Positions 23,908 to 31,687 of a stretch of 60,243 bases of DNA are shown here, one piece after another. The DNA is taken from the NCBI GenBank assembly GCA_051955535.1, contig JBQCGP010000018.1, forward strand, positions 1 through 60,243, given 5' to 3'. The first letter of the stretch is position 1; each line of letters opens with the position of its first letter. This DNA is from 13-2-20CM-68-14 sp051955535 (GTDB taxonomy: Bacteria; Actinomycetota; Thermoleophilia; Gaiellales; Gaiellaceae). The position numbers and the translations under genes are program-made. The notes beneath the pieces are model-generated. The model ran no database searches and had not been told where the DNA came from. It saw only the letters and a program-made list of their open reading frames with translations.

Positions 23908-24741
23908 ATGTCAACCGCTGAAATCGCACTTCCGATCCAGGGGCGGCGCCCGCCCGCGCTGAGCCCGCTGGCGACGCTCGCGCGCCGCCGCTTCCAGCTG
24001 ACGGCGCGCACGCCGCGTGAGCTCGTCGTCCCGCTGCTGACGCCGATCATGTTCGCGATGGTGATCGCGCCGGCGCTGAAGACGGCGCTCCACACCGACA
24101 CGAGCTACGAGTCCTTCGTCGCGATCGGCACCGTCGGCCTCCTGATCCCGTTGAACACGATGTTCTCCGGCCTCGGCGTGATCGTCGACAGGGTCAGCGG
24201 CGCGCAGCGCGAGCTGCTGACTGCGCCGATTCCGCGCGGCCTGCTCGTGCTGGGCAACCTGCTCGTCGCGCTCGCGATCACCGCGTTGCAGGTCGGCGTC
24301 CTGATCGCGGTCGCGGTCGCCCGCGGGATCCACTTCCACGCCACCGCGGGGGGAATCGCCTGGTTCACCGCGGCTGGGGCCCTGTTCACCGTCGGCATGT
24401 ACGGGGCCGCGGAGATCCTCGCCAACCGCGTGCCGCGGCAGGAGGAGTACATCGCCCGCGTGCCCGCGATCGCGATCCTGCCGTGGTTTCTGGCCGGAGC
24501 CCTGTTCCCGATCACGGCGCTGCCGACCTTCTTGACGTGGGTCGCGAAGTTCCTGCCGCTCACGCACGGCTTGGCCCTCATGCGCTACGGCCTGCGCGGG
24601 GACACCGCGGGCCTCCACGCGATCTGGGGGATGAGCGACCCGGTCGCGATGGCGGCACTCAGCCTCACGGTCGTCGGCAGCTTCGCGCTCTTGTTGACTG
24701 CGGCGTCGATTCGCGTCTTCAGCCGGTCTGCAGTGCAGTAA
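23908..24741 (+). CDS. ABC exporter permease, DrrB/ABC-2 type
   Basis: 277 residues with six predicted membrane segments after a cytosolic N-terminus. It has the ABC-2 features ELVVPLLTPIMF, FSGLGVIVDRVSGAQRELLTAPI and LPWFLAGALFPITALPTFLTWVAKFLPLTHGL. The ATG follows a strong AAAGGAG site. It is the membrane partner of the ATPase encoded just upstream and ends the rightward unit. Confidence 0.9.
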   Translation: MSTAEIALPIQGRRPPALSPLATLARRRFQLTARTPRELVVPLLTPIMFAMVIAPALKTALHTDTSYESFVAIGTVGLLIPLNTMFSGLGVIVDRVSGAQRELLTAPIPRGLLVLGNLLVALAITALQVGVLIAVAVARGIHFHATAGGIAWFTAAGALFTVGMYGAAEILANRVPRQEEYIARVPAIAILPWFLAGALFPITALPTFLTWVAKFLPLTHGLALMRYGLRGDTAGLHAIWGMSDPVAMAALSLTVVGSFALLLTAASIRVFSRSAVQ

Positions 24742-24758
24742 CCGGTTGTTCGCTACGC

Positions 24759-25118
24759 CTAGGCGGTCCCGCCGAGTGGCGGGGCCGACTCGGCGTGGTG
24801 CTTCAGCCACTCCGTGCGCAGCTCGCGCGTGCGCCGTTCGAGCCCCGCGACGAGCGTGCGTGCCTCCTCGAGCTCGGTGTACAGATCCTCGACGCGGCGG
24901 AGCTCGGTCGCCATCGCGCCGAGCGCGCTGGCCGGGTCCGCGTTCAACCTCGCGAGCCGCGTCTCGGCGGCGCGGAGCTGCGCCTCGGTCGCGAGGGCCC
25001 ACCCGCCTGCCTGGTCGGCGAGCGTGCGCAGCTCGCTCTCGGTCGCCGGTTCGCCGCCTACCACCTGGCGGAGGCGCTTGACAAGAGCGAGATCGAGCTT
25101 TTCGGGCAGCGACGCCAC
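24759..25118 (-). CDS. Small coiled-coil hypothetical protein
   Basis: 119 residues, no membrane segment or signal peptide. The N-terminus (LPEKLDLALVKRLRQVVGGEPATESELRTLADQ) is helical; residues 45-110 are heptad-like and Glu/Arg/Leu-rich (TEAQLRAAETRLARLNAD, TELRRVEDLYTELEEARTLVAGLE). GTG start. It lies 27 nt downstream of the MFS gene on the same strand. Function unknown; protein-protein assembly is the only reasonable guess. Confidence 0.55.
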   Translation of the reverse strand: MASLPEKLDLALVKRLRQVVGGEPATESELRTLADQAGGWALATEAQLRAAETRLARLNADPASALGAMATELRRVEDLYTELEEARTLVAGLERRTRELRTEWLKHHAESAPPLGGTA

Positions 25119-25145
25119 TGGGCACGCGGAGCTTGCCAGATCTTC

Positions 25146-26585
25146 TTAGTCGGTTGCCTCGGCGACGGCAAGCCGCTTCCGCCGAACCCTGGGAGCGGTG
25201 ACGAAGACGGCGACGACCGCGCCCGCGAACGCCGCCACGGCGGAGATGCCGAAGGCGGCCTGGTAGCCGGTCACCGACGGAGTACCGGTGTGGTCGATCG
25301 TGTACACGCTGAGCAGCACCGCGCCCAGCTCACCGCCGACGACGCCGCCGACCGTGCGCGCCACTGTGTTCATGCCGGTCGCGACGCCAGTCTCGCTCGG
25401 TCGCACCGCCTCCGTGATCAGCGTCGCCATCGCTGCGAACGCGAAGCCGACGCCGATCCCGAGCAGAGGCATCGGCGCCAGGATCTGCCACGGGTGGTCG
25501 TGCCAGATGGCGAGCGAGGCTGCCGCCGCTCCTGAGCAGGCCATCCCCGCCGCGAGCGGCCACTTGAAGCCGATCCGCCGGCCGATCAGGCCCGCGGCCG
25601 GCCCGGAGAAGAGCATCAGGACCGAGCTCGGCAGCAGGTAGAGGCCTGCCTTGGTGGCGGTGGCGCCGAACCCGTAGTCGACGAGCCTGGCAGTGGCGTC
25701 CGGTAGCCCGCGCGGCGTCTCGACGAAGTTCGGCAGCAGCACGAAGGTGCCGAAGAGGGCGAAGCCGGTGATCAGCGCGCAGATGTTGGTGAGCAGCACC
25801 GGCCGTTGGGCGAAGACGTGCATGTCGACCATCGGCTCGGGCACGCGCAGCTCGGCAAGGACCCAGGCCGCGAGAAGTACCGCCGACCCGCCGAACAGGA
25901 GGGCGATCCGCGTCGAGCCCCATCCCCAGCTCTCGCCCTCGGTCAGCCCGAGCAGCAGGAACACCAGGCCGGCGGAGAGCAGCGTCGCGCCGAGGTAGTC
26001 GATCCGCGACGGCGTCTTGATCGGCGACTCGGGCACGAACCGGTGCACGAGCACGACCGAGATCGCCACGGGGATCGCGCCGAGGATGAACAGCCAGCGC
26101 CAGGAGAGGTGATCGACGATCAGCCCCGAGAAGACGATTCCGAGGCCGCCGCCGACGCCGAACACGGCCGAGAGCAGGCCGATCCCGACGCCCACCTTCT
26201 CGGGCGGGAACTCGTCGCGGATGATCCCGAACGAAAGCGGAAAGACGGCAGCCCCGAGTCCCTGCACGGCCCGGAACAGGATCAGGATCCAGATGTTCCA
26301 GGCCGCCGCGGCTCCGACGCATCCGAGGAGGAAGAGCGCGAGCGAGATGACGAGCAACCGCTCCTTTCCGTACTGGTCGCCGAGCTTGCCGAGGATCGGC
26401 GTCGAAACCGACGCGACGAGCAGAAGGATCGTCAGCACCCACGTCACCCAGGTCGTCGTCGTGTTCAGCTCGCGCTGGAGCGCCGGCAGGGCCGGGATGA
26501 CCATCGTCTGCTGCAGCGCGTAGGCCGTTCCGGCGATCGTCAGGATCGCGAGCGTGACGTTGTAGTCCTGGCGTTCCTCCCCCAC
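25146..26585 (-). CDS. MFS drug-efflux transporter, DHA2 (14-TMS EmrB/QacA) family
   Basis: 479 residues and about 14 hydrophobic segments. Motif A is GKLGDQYGKERLL; the DHA2 motif C region GIGLLSAVFGVGGGLGIVFSGLIVDHLSWRW is present, with the conserved NTVARTVGGVVGGELG near the C-terminus. These antiporters export hydrophobic drugs, dyes or metabolites using the proton gradient. GTG start with TAGCCT 6 nt upstream and no obvious ribosome site. No regulator is adjacent. Confidence 0.9.
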   Translation of the reverse strand: MGEERQDYNVTLAILTIAGTAYALQQTMVIPALPALQRELNTTTTWVTWVLTILLLVASVSTPILGKLGDQYGKERLLVISLALFLLGCVGAAAAWNIWILILFRAVQGLGAAVFPLSFGIIRDEFPPEKVGVGIGLLSAVFGVGGGLGIVFSGLIVDHLSWRWLFILGAIPVAISVVLVHRFVPESPIKTPSRIDYLGATLLSAGLVFLLLGLTEGESWGWGSTRIALLFGGSAVLLAAWVLAELRVPEPMVDMHVFAQRPVLLTNICALITGFALFGTFVLLPNFVETPRGLPDATARLVDYGFGATATKAGLYLLPSSVLMLFSGPAAGLIGRRIGFKWPLAAGMACSGAAAASLAIWHDHPWQILAPMPLLGIGVGFAFAAMATLITEAVRPSETGVATGMNTVARTVGGVVGGELGAVLLSVYTIDHTGTPSVTGYQAAFGISAVAAFAGAVVAVFVTAPRVRRKRLAVAEATD

Positions 26586-26591
26586 GAGACC

Positions 26592-26597
26592 AGGCTA
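26592..26597 (-). promoter_or_regulatory. Candidate -10 element, leaderless MFS gene
   Basis: On the minus strand TAGCCT ends 6 nt before the GTG at 26585, 15 nt downstream of the hairpin at 26613-26640. Confidence 0.4.
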
Positions 26598-26612
26598 TCG
26601 CCGCCGAGAAAC

Positions 26613-26640
26613 GACGAAGCCCGCGGGGGCGGGCTTCGTC
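26613..26640 (-). terminator. Terminator-like hairpin after the histidine kinase gene
   Basis: A perfect 12-bp stem (GACGAAGCCCGC / GCGGGCTTCGTC) with a four-base loop lies between the kinase stop and the MFS promoter. It probably ends the two-component operon. Confidence 0.6.
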
Positions 26641-26682
26641 TAGCGCGAGGGGAGAGGAGGAACCCCGTCCGAAGGGCTAGCG

Positions 26683-28107
26683 CTAGCGCTGCGCCTCGGA
26701 CTTCACGGTCGTATCGTGCCCGCGCTTCGTCTGATCGCGGTTCGGCGCCGGTAAGCCGGCCGTAAAAACGTCGCCGGAGGTGTGCGGCAAGCGGACGGTG
26801 AACTTCGTGCCGCGCCCGGGGGCGCTCTCGACGTCGACCGAGCCGCCCATCCCCTGCGTGAGCTCCTTGACGATCGAGAGCCCGAGGCCGGTCCCGACCG
26901 TCCGGTCGGAGGAGTAGCGCGAGTGGAGGTAGAAGCGCTCGAACGCGTGCGGCACGTCCTCACCGCGCAGGCCGGGCCCGGTGTCCTCGACGCGGATCAC
27001 GCCCGGCTCGGCAGTGACGCGGACGACGCCGCCGGGCGGTGTCAGCCTCAAGGCGTTCTCGACGAGGTTGGAGGTCACCTGCAACAGACGGTCCCGATCC
27101 GCGACCGCGGGCGCCGCCGAGGGCGCGAACTCCTCGAGGGTGACGCCGAAGTCGCGGGCCTGCGCGTCGTAGCGGCGGACGGCTTCGCGGGCTGTCTCTG
27201 CGAGATCGACGTTCTCGCGGTGGATCGAGAAGTCGGTGCGGTTAATCCGTGCCAGGTCGAGCAGGTCGCGGACGAGGCGCTCGAGCCGTGCCGCCTCGGC
27301 CGAGATTGTCGCGACGGCCACGTCTATGTCGAACGCGCCGTCCTCGACACCCTCGGCGTAGCCGCGGATCGCGGTGAGCGGGGTCTTCAGCTCGTGACTG
27401 ACCGAGAGCAGGAATTGCTTCTCGGCCGCGCGCGCCTGGACGAGCTGCTCTGCCATCTCGTTGAACGCCTGCGCGAGCCTCGCGACCTCATAGGCGCCCT
27501 CGATCGGCACGGGCTCGGGGTCCCGGTCCTCGGCCAGGTGCCGCGTCGCGTCGACCACCCGCCTTACCGGCCGGGCGATCCAGCCCGCGAGCACGAACGC
27601 CGCGAGCGCGGCGAGCGCGATCCCGGCGCCGGCCGCGATCAGGAGGCCGACCAGGAAGGGATAGAAGGCGCTGTTTCCGCGGCTGCGCGGTCTCAGCAGC
27701 ACGAGCGCCTGGGCGCCCGGGCCGCTCGTCACCTTGCGCGCTGCGAGGAAGTAGTCGGTGCCGCTGATCCTGGTCGTCGTGTTGACGTCTTCGCCTCTGC
27801 GCACGCGTTCGAGCAAGTCGCCGGGCAGGTAGGGCGACGGACGACGGAGTCGGACCGCATACGCGTGCTCTTGCTGCTTCCTCAGCACCTTCTTGTTGAG
27901 AGGGTTCAGATGGCCGAGCGGCACGACTGTGAAGAGCTCTCGGGCGGTCAGCACGTCGGCCTGGTGAGCGAGCCCGTCCAGGGTCGCGTGCTCGACCTGC
28001 CGCCGCGTCAGGATCGCGCCGACGACGAGCATCAGGCCCACCGACAGGGCAACTACGAGCACCGTCGCCACGAACAAACTCGTCCGCAGCGACCAACGGC
28101 GCTTCAT
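26683..28107 (-). CDS. Two-component sensor histidine kinase
   Basis: 474 residues: membrane segment 9-33, an extracytoplasmic sensor of about 115 residues, second membrane segment 150-177, HAMP (178-230), HisKA with phosphoacceptor His238 in SVSHELKTPLTA, and HATPase_c with NLVENALRL, VEDTGPGL and GTGLGLSIVKEL. It is a class I, BaeS/CpxA-like kinase that should phosphorylate the response regulator encoded upstream in the same direction (111-nt gap). A short Pro/Lys-rich tail follows the ATPase domain. The palindrome GCTAGCGCTAGC covers its stop codon. Confidence 0.9.
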   Translation of the reverse strand: MKRRWSLRTSLFVATVLVVALSVGLMLVVGAILTRRQVEHATLDGLAHQADVLTARELFTVVPLGHLNPLNKKVLRKQQEHAYAVRLRRPSPYLPGDLLERVRRGEDVNTTTRISGTDYFLAARKVTSGPGAQALVLLRPRSRGNSAFYPFLVGLLIAAGAGIALAALAAFVLAGWIARPVRRVVDATRHLAEDRDPEPVPIEGAYEVARLAQAFNEMAEQLVQARAAEKQFLLSVSHELKTPLTAIRGYAEGVEDGAFDIDVAVATISAEAARLERLVRDLLDLARINRTDFSIHRENVDLAETAREAVRRYDAQARDFGVTLEEFAPSAAPAVADRDRLLQVTSNLVENALRLTPPGGVVRVTAEPGVIRVEDTGPGLRGEDVPHAFERFYLHSRYSSDRTVGTGLGLSIVKELTQGMGGSVDVESAPGRGTKFTVRLPHTSGDVFTAGLPAPNRDQTKRGHDTTVKSEAQR

Positions 28108-28219
28108 GCTGCCTGCTCTGCGCTTCGGAGACGGAGATTGCTTCGCATCTCGGGATTATCGGCCGCGCCGCACATGTCGGCACGGGTTTTTGAGCGGCAT
28201 CGCAAGCGACGCCTCAGTC
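28108..28219 (-). other. Gap between response regulator and kinase genes
   Basis: 112 nt. It contains an imperfect palindrome GCCGCACATGTCGGC, near 28173, and no convincing ORF, ribosome site or terminator. It is long for this operon and may hold a separate kinase promoter or a processing site. Confidence 0.4.
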
Positions 28220-28918
28220 CTAGGGCCTGACGGTCTTGTACCCCGCGCCGCGGACGGTCCGGATCAACTCCGGCTTCCCGAGTTTCCGGCGCAGCTGCGC
28301 GACGTGCACGTCGACCGTGCGCGTCCCGCCGGGATACGTCATCCCCCAGACGCGGTCGAGAAGCTGGTCGCGGCTGACGACGACTCCGGGGTTCTCGATC
28401 AGCATCGCGAGCAGGTCGAACTCCTTCGTCGTCAGCTCGACAGCGCGTCCCTCGACGGAGACCTCGCGGGCATTACGGTCGAGTACCACGTCCTCGAGCG
28501 TCAGCACGTTCTCGGCGCGCCGTCCGTCGGTGCGGCGGAGCACCGCCTTCATCCGGGCGACGAGCTCGCGCGGCGAGAAAGGCTTCGTCAGATAGTCGTC
28601 GGCGCCGAGCTCGAGCCCCGCGACGCGGTCGGGCTCCTCGTCGCGTGCTGTCAGCATCAGGATTGGCACGTCCGAGCGGCTCCGCACCAGCCGGGCGACG
28701 TCGAAGCCGTCGATCCCCGGCAACCGGATGTCGAGGATGACGATTCGGATCTGGTGCCGGCCGAGCTCGGCGAGCGCTTCCTCGCCGGAGCGGACCCAGA
28801 CGACCCGCCAGCCGCTGCGCTCCAGGTAGCCGCGCGTCATCGAGCCGATCGAGTGCTCGTCCTCGACGAGCAGGACAGTGCCCGACTGGCTCCCGTTCGC
28901 GGCGGGCCTGCCGCTCAT
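28220..28918 (-). CDS. OmpR/PhoB-family response regulator
   Basis: 232 residues. The receiver is complete: acidic pair Asp20/Glu21, phosphoacceptor Asp63 in ILDIRLPGIDG, Thr90 in LMLTARDE and Lys112 in LTKPFSPREL. The C-terminal winged helix (about 135-232) has LTTKEFDLLAMLIENPGVVVSRDQLL and the RTVDVHVAQLRRKLG recognition helix. The ATG overlaps the stop of the upstream secreted-protein gene as ATGA, so the two are coupled. It partners with the downstream kinase. Confidence 0.92.
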   Translation of the reverse strand: MSGRPAANGSQSGTVLLVEDEHSIGSMTRGYLERSGWRVVWVRSGEEALAELGRHQIRIVILDIRLPGIDGFDVARLVRSRSDVPILMLTARDEEPDRVAGLELGADDYLTKPFSPRELVARMKAVLRRTDGRRAENVLTLEDVVLDRNAREVSVEGRAVELTTKEFDLLAMLIENPGVVVSRDQLLDRVWGMTYPGGTRTVDVHVAQLRRKLGKPELIRTVRGAGYKTVRP

Positions 28919-29655
28919 CTGCCCGTGGCGTAGACCTGGTCCGCGGGCTTGTCGCCGTCGTGGATCGTCGTCGCCGTCATGCCTTTGTGCAGTTGCAAGA
29001 AGCTTGCATTCTGCCCATTGAGCTTGACGCGAGCGGTCGGCGAGATGTCGATCGTCTCGTCGGTGCCGTTTGGCTCCCTGAGGGTTAGCGTCGAGACACC
29101 CACCTGTTTGATCCGGCCGTGGTCGAGCCAGTAATCGTGGAGAGCCGTGTCCTGGACCGCGATCTCGGCCCGAACGAGCTGCGGACCGAGGAGCGTCGCC
29201 GCGAGTGACTTCGGCCACTTCGGTGCGACCCTGCCCGCGAGGACGTTGTTGGCGGGCTGGCCCGCGATGTGCCAGACCGCGATCTGCATGCCGAGTCGCA
29301 GGCGCCGCAGCGTCGAGGGCAGGCCGTTGACGAGAACCTTCGCTGTCGAGGCGACCGTTATGGGCGTCTTGGTCCCGTCGCGTTCGAGGAGCGTCAGCGA
29401 GCCCGCGGCGTAGCGTTTGGCGAGCTTGCCGCGGTCGAGCCGGTAATCAGGCTCACCGACCGAACGCTTGATGACGATCTCGCCGCGGATCATCTTCGCG
29501 CCGAGCAAGTACGTCGCCACCGATGGCGGCACCTGCTTGGCCGGCCCAGGGGCAGCCGAGGCGGTGGTCGCCAGCAGGGCCGCACATGCGACCGCGGCAA
29601 TCCAAGGACCCCGTTTGGTCACGTTCTCATTGTTGCCGGAGACGTCAGCGATCAT
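28915..29655 (-). CDS. Secreted protein with two homologous beta-rich repeats
   Basis: 246 residues. A signal peptide (KRGPWIAAVACAALLATTASA) is followed by two related halves of about 85 residues: MIRGEIVIKRS...LDRGKL...GSLTLLERDGTKTPITVAS and LVRAEIAVQDT...LDHGRI...STLTLREPNGTDETIDISP. Each half ends in LRLGMQIAV or LHKGMTATT. This looks like DUF5666-type beta-barrel repeats. Its gene overlaps the response regulator start (ATGA), which suggests a role as a sensed or sensing partner of the two-component system. A GTG near 29622 is another possible start. Confidence 0.75.
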   Translation of the reverse strand: MIADVSGNNENVTKRGPWIAAVACAALLATTASAAPGPAKQVPPSVATYLLGAKMIRGEIVIKRSVGEPDYRLDRGKLAKRYAAGSLTLLERDGTKTPITVASTAKVLVNGLPSTLRRLRLGMQIAVWHIAGQPANNVLAGRVAPKWPKSLAATLLGPQLVRAEIAVQDTALHDYWLDHGRIKQVGVSTLTLREPNGTDETIDISPTARVKLNGQNASFLQLHKGMTATTIHDGDKPADQVYATGR

Positions 29656-29700
29656 TACGCACCGTGTAAGACCGAGGTAAAAAGGGCGCCGAAACCGGGC

Positions 29701-30942
29701 TCAGACGGCTTCTGCGCGTACGTGTGGGAGTTGCGGCACCGCCGCCAGCGCCACCAGCGCAGTGACGGTTCCGGCTACTCCAAAGGCGAGCTCCGTACCA
29801 CCCGTGGCGGCCAGCCAGCCGGTCAGGATTCCGCCCAGCGGCGCGAGCCCGTTGAATGCGAAGTAGTAGAAGCCGATCACGCGGCCGCGGAGGTGATCGG
29901 GCGCCCGCAGCTGAAGGACGGCGTTCGAATTCGCCGTGTAGAGCGTGAAGCAGATGCCCGCGATGAAGAGCAGCACGATCGCCGGGCCGAGCGTGTGCTG
30001 CGGGGCGAGGACCAGCTCGGCGATGCCGAGCCCACCTGCGCCGACGACGATCGCCTTCCAGCTGGCGCGGGACAATGCCGCCGAGAGAAGCCCGCCGACG
30101 AGCGCGCCTGCCCCGAAGCAGGCCGCGATCAGGCCGAAGACTCCCGCGCCCGACTCGAGCGTGTGGCGCGCGAGCACGGGGAGGAGAACGTTGAAGTTCA
30201 TCGCGATCGTCGAGATCGCGACCAGCATCGTCAGGACGAGCCGCACGTGAGGGCTCTCGCGCGCGTATGAGACTCCTTCGCGCAGGCCCCCTATGAGCGT
30301 CGGCAGCTGCTCCGGTCGCGCGAAGGCGACGAACCTGCTCGTGTCCATGAGGAGCAACCCGACGAGAACGGCGACGAAGCTCGCCGCATTGATCGTGAAG
30401 GCCGGGCCGACGCCGAAGGCGGCGATGAGCAGGCCGCCGATGCCGGGCCCGACGATCCGGGCGGCGTTGAAGAGCGACGAGTTGAGCGCGACCGCGTTTG
30501 GCAGCTCGTCGCGGCCGACCATCTTGAAGGTGAGCTGTTGCCGGGACGGCGCGTCGAGCACGAGGACGATCCCTGTCAGGACGGCAAGGGTGTAGACCAT
30601 CCAGACCTCGATGACGCCGCCGAGCACGAGGCCGGCGAGCGTCGCCGCGATCACCATCCTGATTGCCTGCGTGACGACGACCGTCCGCCATGTGTCGAGG
30701 CGGTCAACCACGACGCCGGCGATCAGCCCGAGCACGCTGAAGGGAACGAACTGGCAAGCGGCGAGAAGCCCGACCGCGAACGCCGAGTGGGTCAGCGCCA
30801 GCACGAGCCACGCCTGCGCGACCTTGTCGATCCAGGTGCCGGTCTGCGAGATCCCCTGGCCGAGGAAGTAGAGCCGGTAGTTCCGGTGCATACGAAGGCT
30901 CGCGAACGCGCGGCGGTTGATGCTCAGCAGCGCCGCTGTCAC
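29701..30942 (-). CDS. MFS transporter, EntS/MFS_3-like
   Basis: 413 residues with 12 hydrophobic segments. It resembles the enterobactin-exporter/macrolide-efflux branch: YRLYFLGQGISQTGTWIDKVAQAWLVL near the N-terminus, then FVPFSVLGLIAGVVVDRLDTWR and DAPSRQQLTFKMVG. The GTG start overlaps the stop of the MarR gene (GTGA), so the regulator and pump form one unit, and the pump's substrate is probably the MarR ligand. Confidence 0.9.
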   Translation of the reverse strand: MTAALLSINRRAFASLRMHRNYRLYFLGQGISQTGTWIDKVAQAWLVLALTHSAFAVGLLAACQFVPFSVLGLIAGVVVDRLDTWRTVVVTQAIRMVIAATLAGLVLGGVIEVWMVYTLAVLTGIVLVLDAPSRQQLTFKMVGRDELPNAVALNSSLFNAARIVGPGIGGLLIAAFGVGPAFTINAASFVAVLVGLLLMDTSRFVAFARPEQLPTLIGGLREGVSYARESPHVRLVLTMLVAISTIAMNFNVLLPVLARHTLESGAGVFGLIAACFGAGALVGGLLSAALSRASWKAIVVGAGGLGIAELVLAPQHTLGPAIVLLFIAGICFTLYTANSNAVLQLRAPDHLRGRVIGFYYFAFNGLAPLGGILTGWLAATGGTELAFGVAGTVTALVALAAVPQLPHVRAEAV

Positions 30943-31385
30943 TCGTCGATCAGCTCTTGCAGCGGTTCGATGGCGGCGTCGACGGCGGCGAGCTCGTGCT
31001 CGGACAGCCCGCGAAGCCTCGAGGCCAGCCAGGCGGTGCGTCGCGACTTGACGGAGCGAAGGACCCGCTCGCCCTCGGGCGAGACCCGCAGGCCGATCCG
31101 GCGACGGTCTTTCTCGGAGTGCTCGCGGGCGATCAGCCCTGCCTCCTCGAGCCGGCCGACATATTTCGACATCCCGGGCGCGGACATCCGCTCGAGCTCC
31201 GCGAGCTCGCGAACGCCGATCCCGGGCCGGCGCTGGATGGTGAAGAGCAGCGAGGCCTGCCCGCCTGTAAGCCCCAGCGAGTGGATCTCACGGCGCAGGT
31301 GCCGGTTCAGCTTCAAGAGAACCGGCCGGAGCCGGTTCGCGACAGTGACGGGGTCGGTGGTGGGGGCAGTGGCGAGCGCTGACAT
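30939..31385 (-). CDS. MarR-family transcriptional regulator
   Basis: 148 residues. The winged helix-turn-helix is GIGVRELAELERMSAPGMSKYVGRLEEAGLIAREHSEKDRRRIGLRVSPEG, with long N- and C-terminal dimer helices. It is translationally coupled to the MFS gene, and a perfect inverted repeat sits 4 nt before its ATG. These facts support autorepression of a regulator-pump operon, relieved by a small-molecule ligand. No Shine-Dalgarno is present. Confidence 0.9.
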   Translation of the reverse strand: MSALATAPTTDPVTVANRLRPVLLKLNRHLRREIHSLGLTGGQASLLFTIQRRPGIGVRELAELERMSAPGMSKYVGRLEEAGLIAREHSEKDRRRIGLRVSPEGERVLRSVKSRRTAWLASRLRGLSEHELAAVDAAIEPLQELIDE

Positions 31386-31389
31386 AAAC

Positions 31390-31406
31390 CGTTAACCAGG
31401 TTAACG
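31390..31406. promoter_or_regulatory. MarR operator, perfect inverted repeat
   Basis: CGTTAAC-CAG-GTTAACG, 7-bp arms and a 3-nt centre, lies 4 nt upstream of the MarR ATG. It sits where RNA polymerase must bind or start, so occupancy would shut off the MarR-MFS operon. Confidence 0.75.
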
Positions 31407-31456
31407 ATAGCGGCCGCCTTGTTAGAAGCGTGTAATTCGTGACGCCCGCGCGTCGC

Positions 31457-31529
31457 GGCAGGGACTGTCCCCGAACGGGACTGTCCCAGTCACGGTTATT
31501 GGGACAGTCCCTGCGGGACAGTCCCTGCG
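31457..31529. repeat. REP-like palindromic repeat cluster, copy 2
   Basis: Positions 31457-31488 are the inverted copy of the unit at 17676-17708, identical but for one base deletion. After a 12-nt spacer, two more GGGACAGTCCC palindromes with CTGCG tails follow (31501-31529). The arrangement resembles a bacterial interspersed mosaic of REP sequences. No REP-associated tyrosine transposase is in the window. Confidence 0.8.
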
Positions 31530-31619
31530 TCAGGAGTCTTCGGTCAGCAGATCGACCGAGACGATCGTCTCGGGATTGATGTAGCGGCCGCCGACCGAGG
31601 CACCGCTTGCGGTGCCGGC
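31530..31619 (-). pseudogene. Truncated copy of the neighbouring gene's 3' end
   Basis: Read on the minus strand this encodes GGRYINPETIVSVDLLTEDS and a stop, preceded by an in-frame TGA at 31620-31622 and no start. It duplicates the end of the 31688-32194 gene but with a different last five residues. 44 nt (31551-31594) are identical to 31715-31758. Confidence 0.7.
31551..31594. repeat. 44-bp perfect direct repeat, copy A
   Basis: Identical over 44 nt to 31715-31758, 164 nt away. It encodes the shared GGRYINPETIVSVD segment of the gene and its truncated copy. The lack of even synonymous change suggests recent duplication or gene conversion. Confidence 0.85.
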
Positions 31620-31651
31620 TCAGAGGCCGTACGGGCTTTGCCCGTGCGGCC
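31599..31651. repeat. Two adjacent hairpins between the gene and its truncated copy
   Basis: An 8-bp hairpin (GGCACCGC / GCGGTGCC, 31599-31616) is followed by a 12-bp hairpin with one G-T pair (31625-31636 with 31640-31651, TTT loop). They lie downstream of the 31688-32194 gene and could end its message. Confidence 0.6.
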
Positions 31652-31687
31652 GCTTACGCACGGTCCAAGGTGAAAGGCCCTTTGGTC

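Noticed and set aside
26671..26690. The palindrome GCTAGCGCTAGC as an attachment site
   Set aside because: It overlaps the kinase stop codon, is unique here, and no integrase or direct repeat accompanies it.
31457..31529. Short CRISPR array
   Set aside because: The repeats are palindromic and inverted, spacers are too short and irregular, and no cas genes are present.
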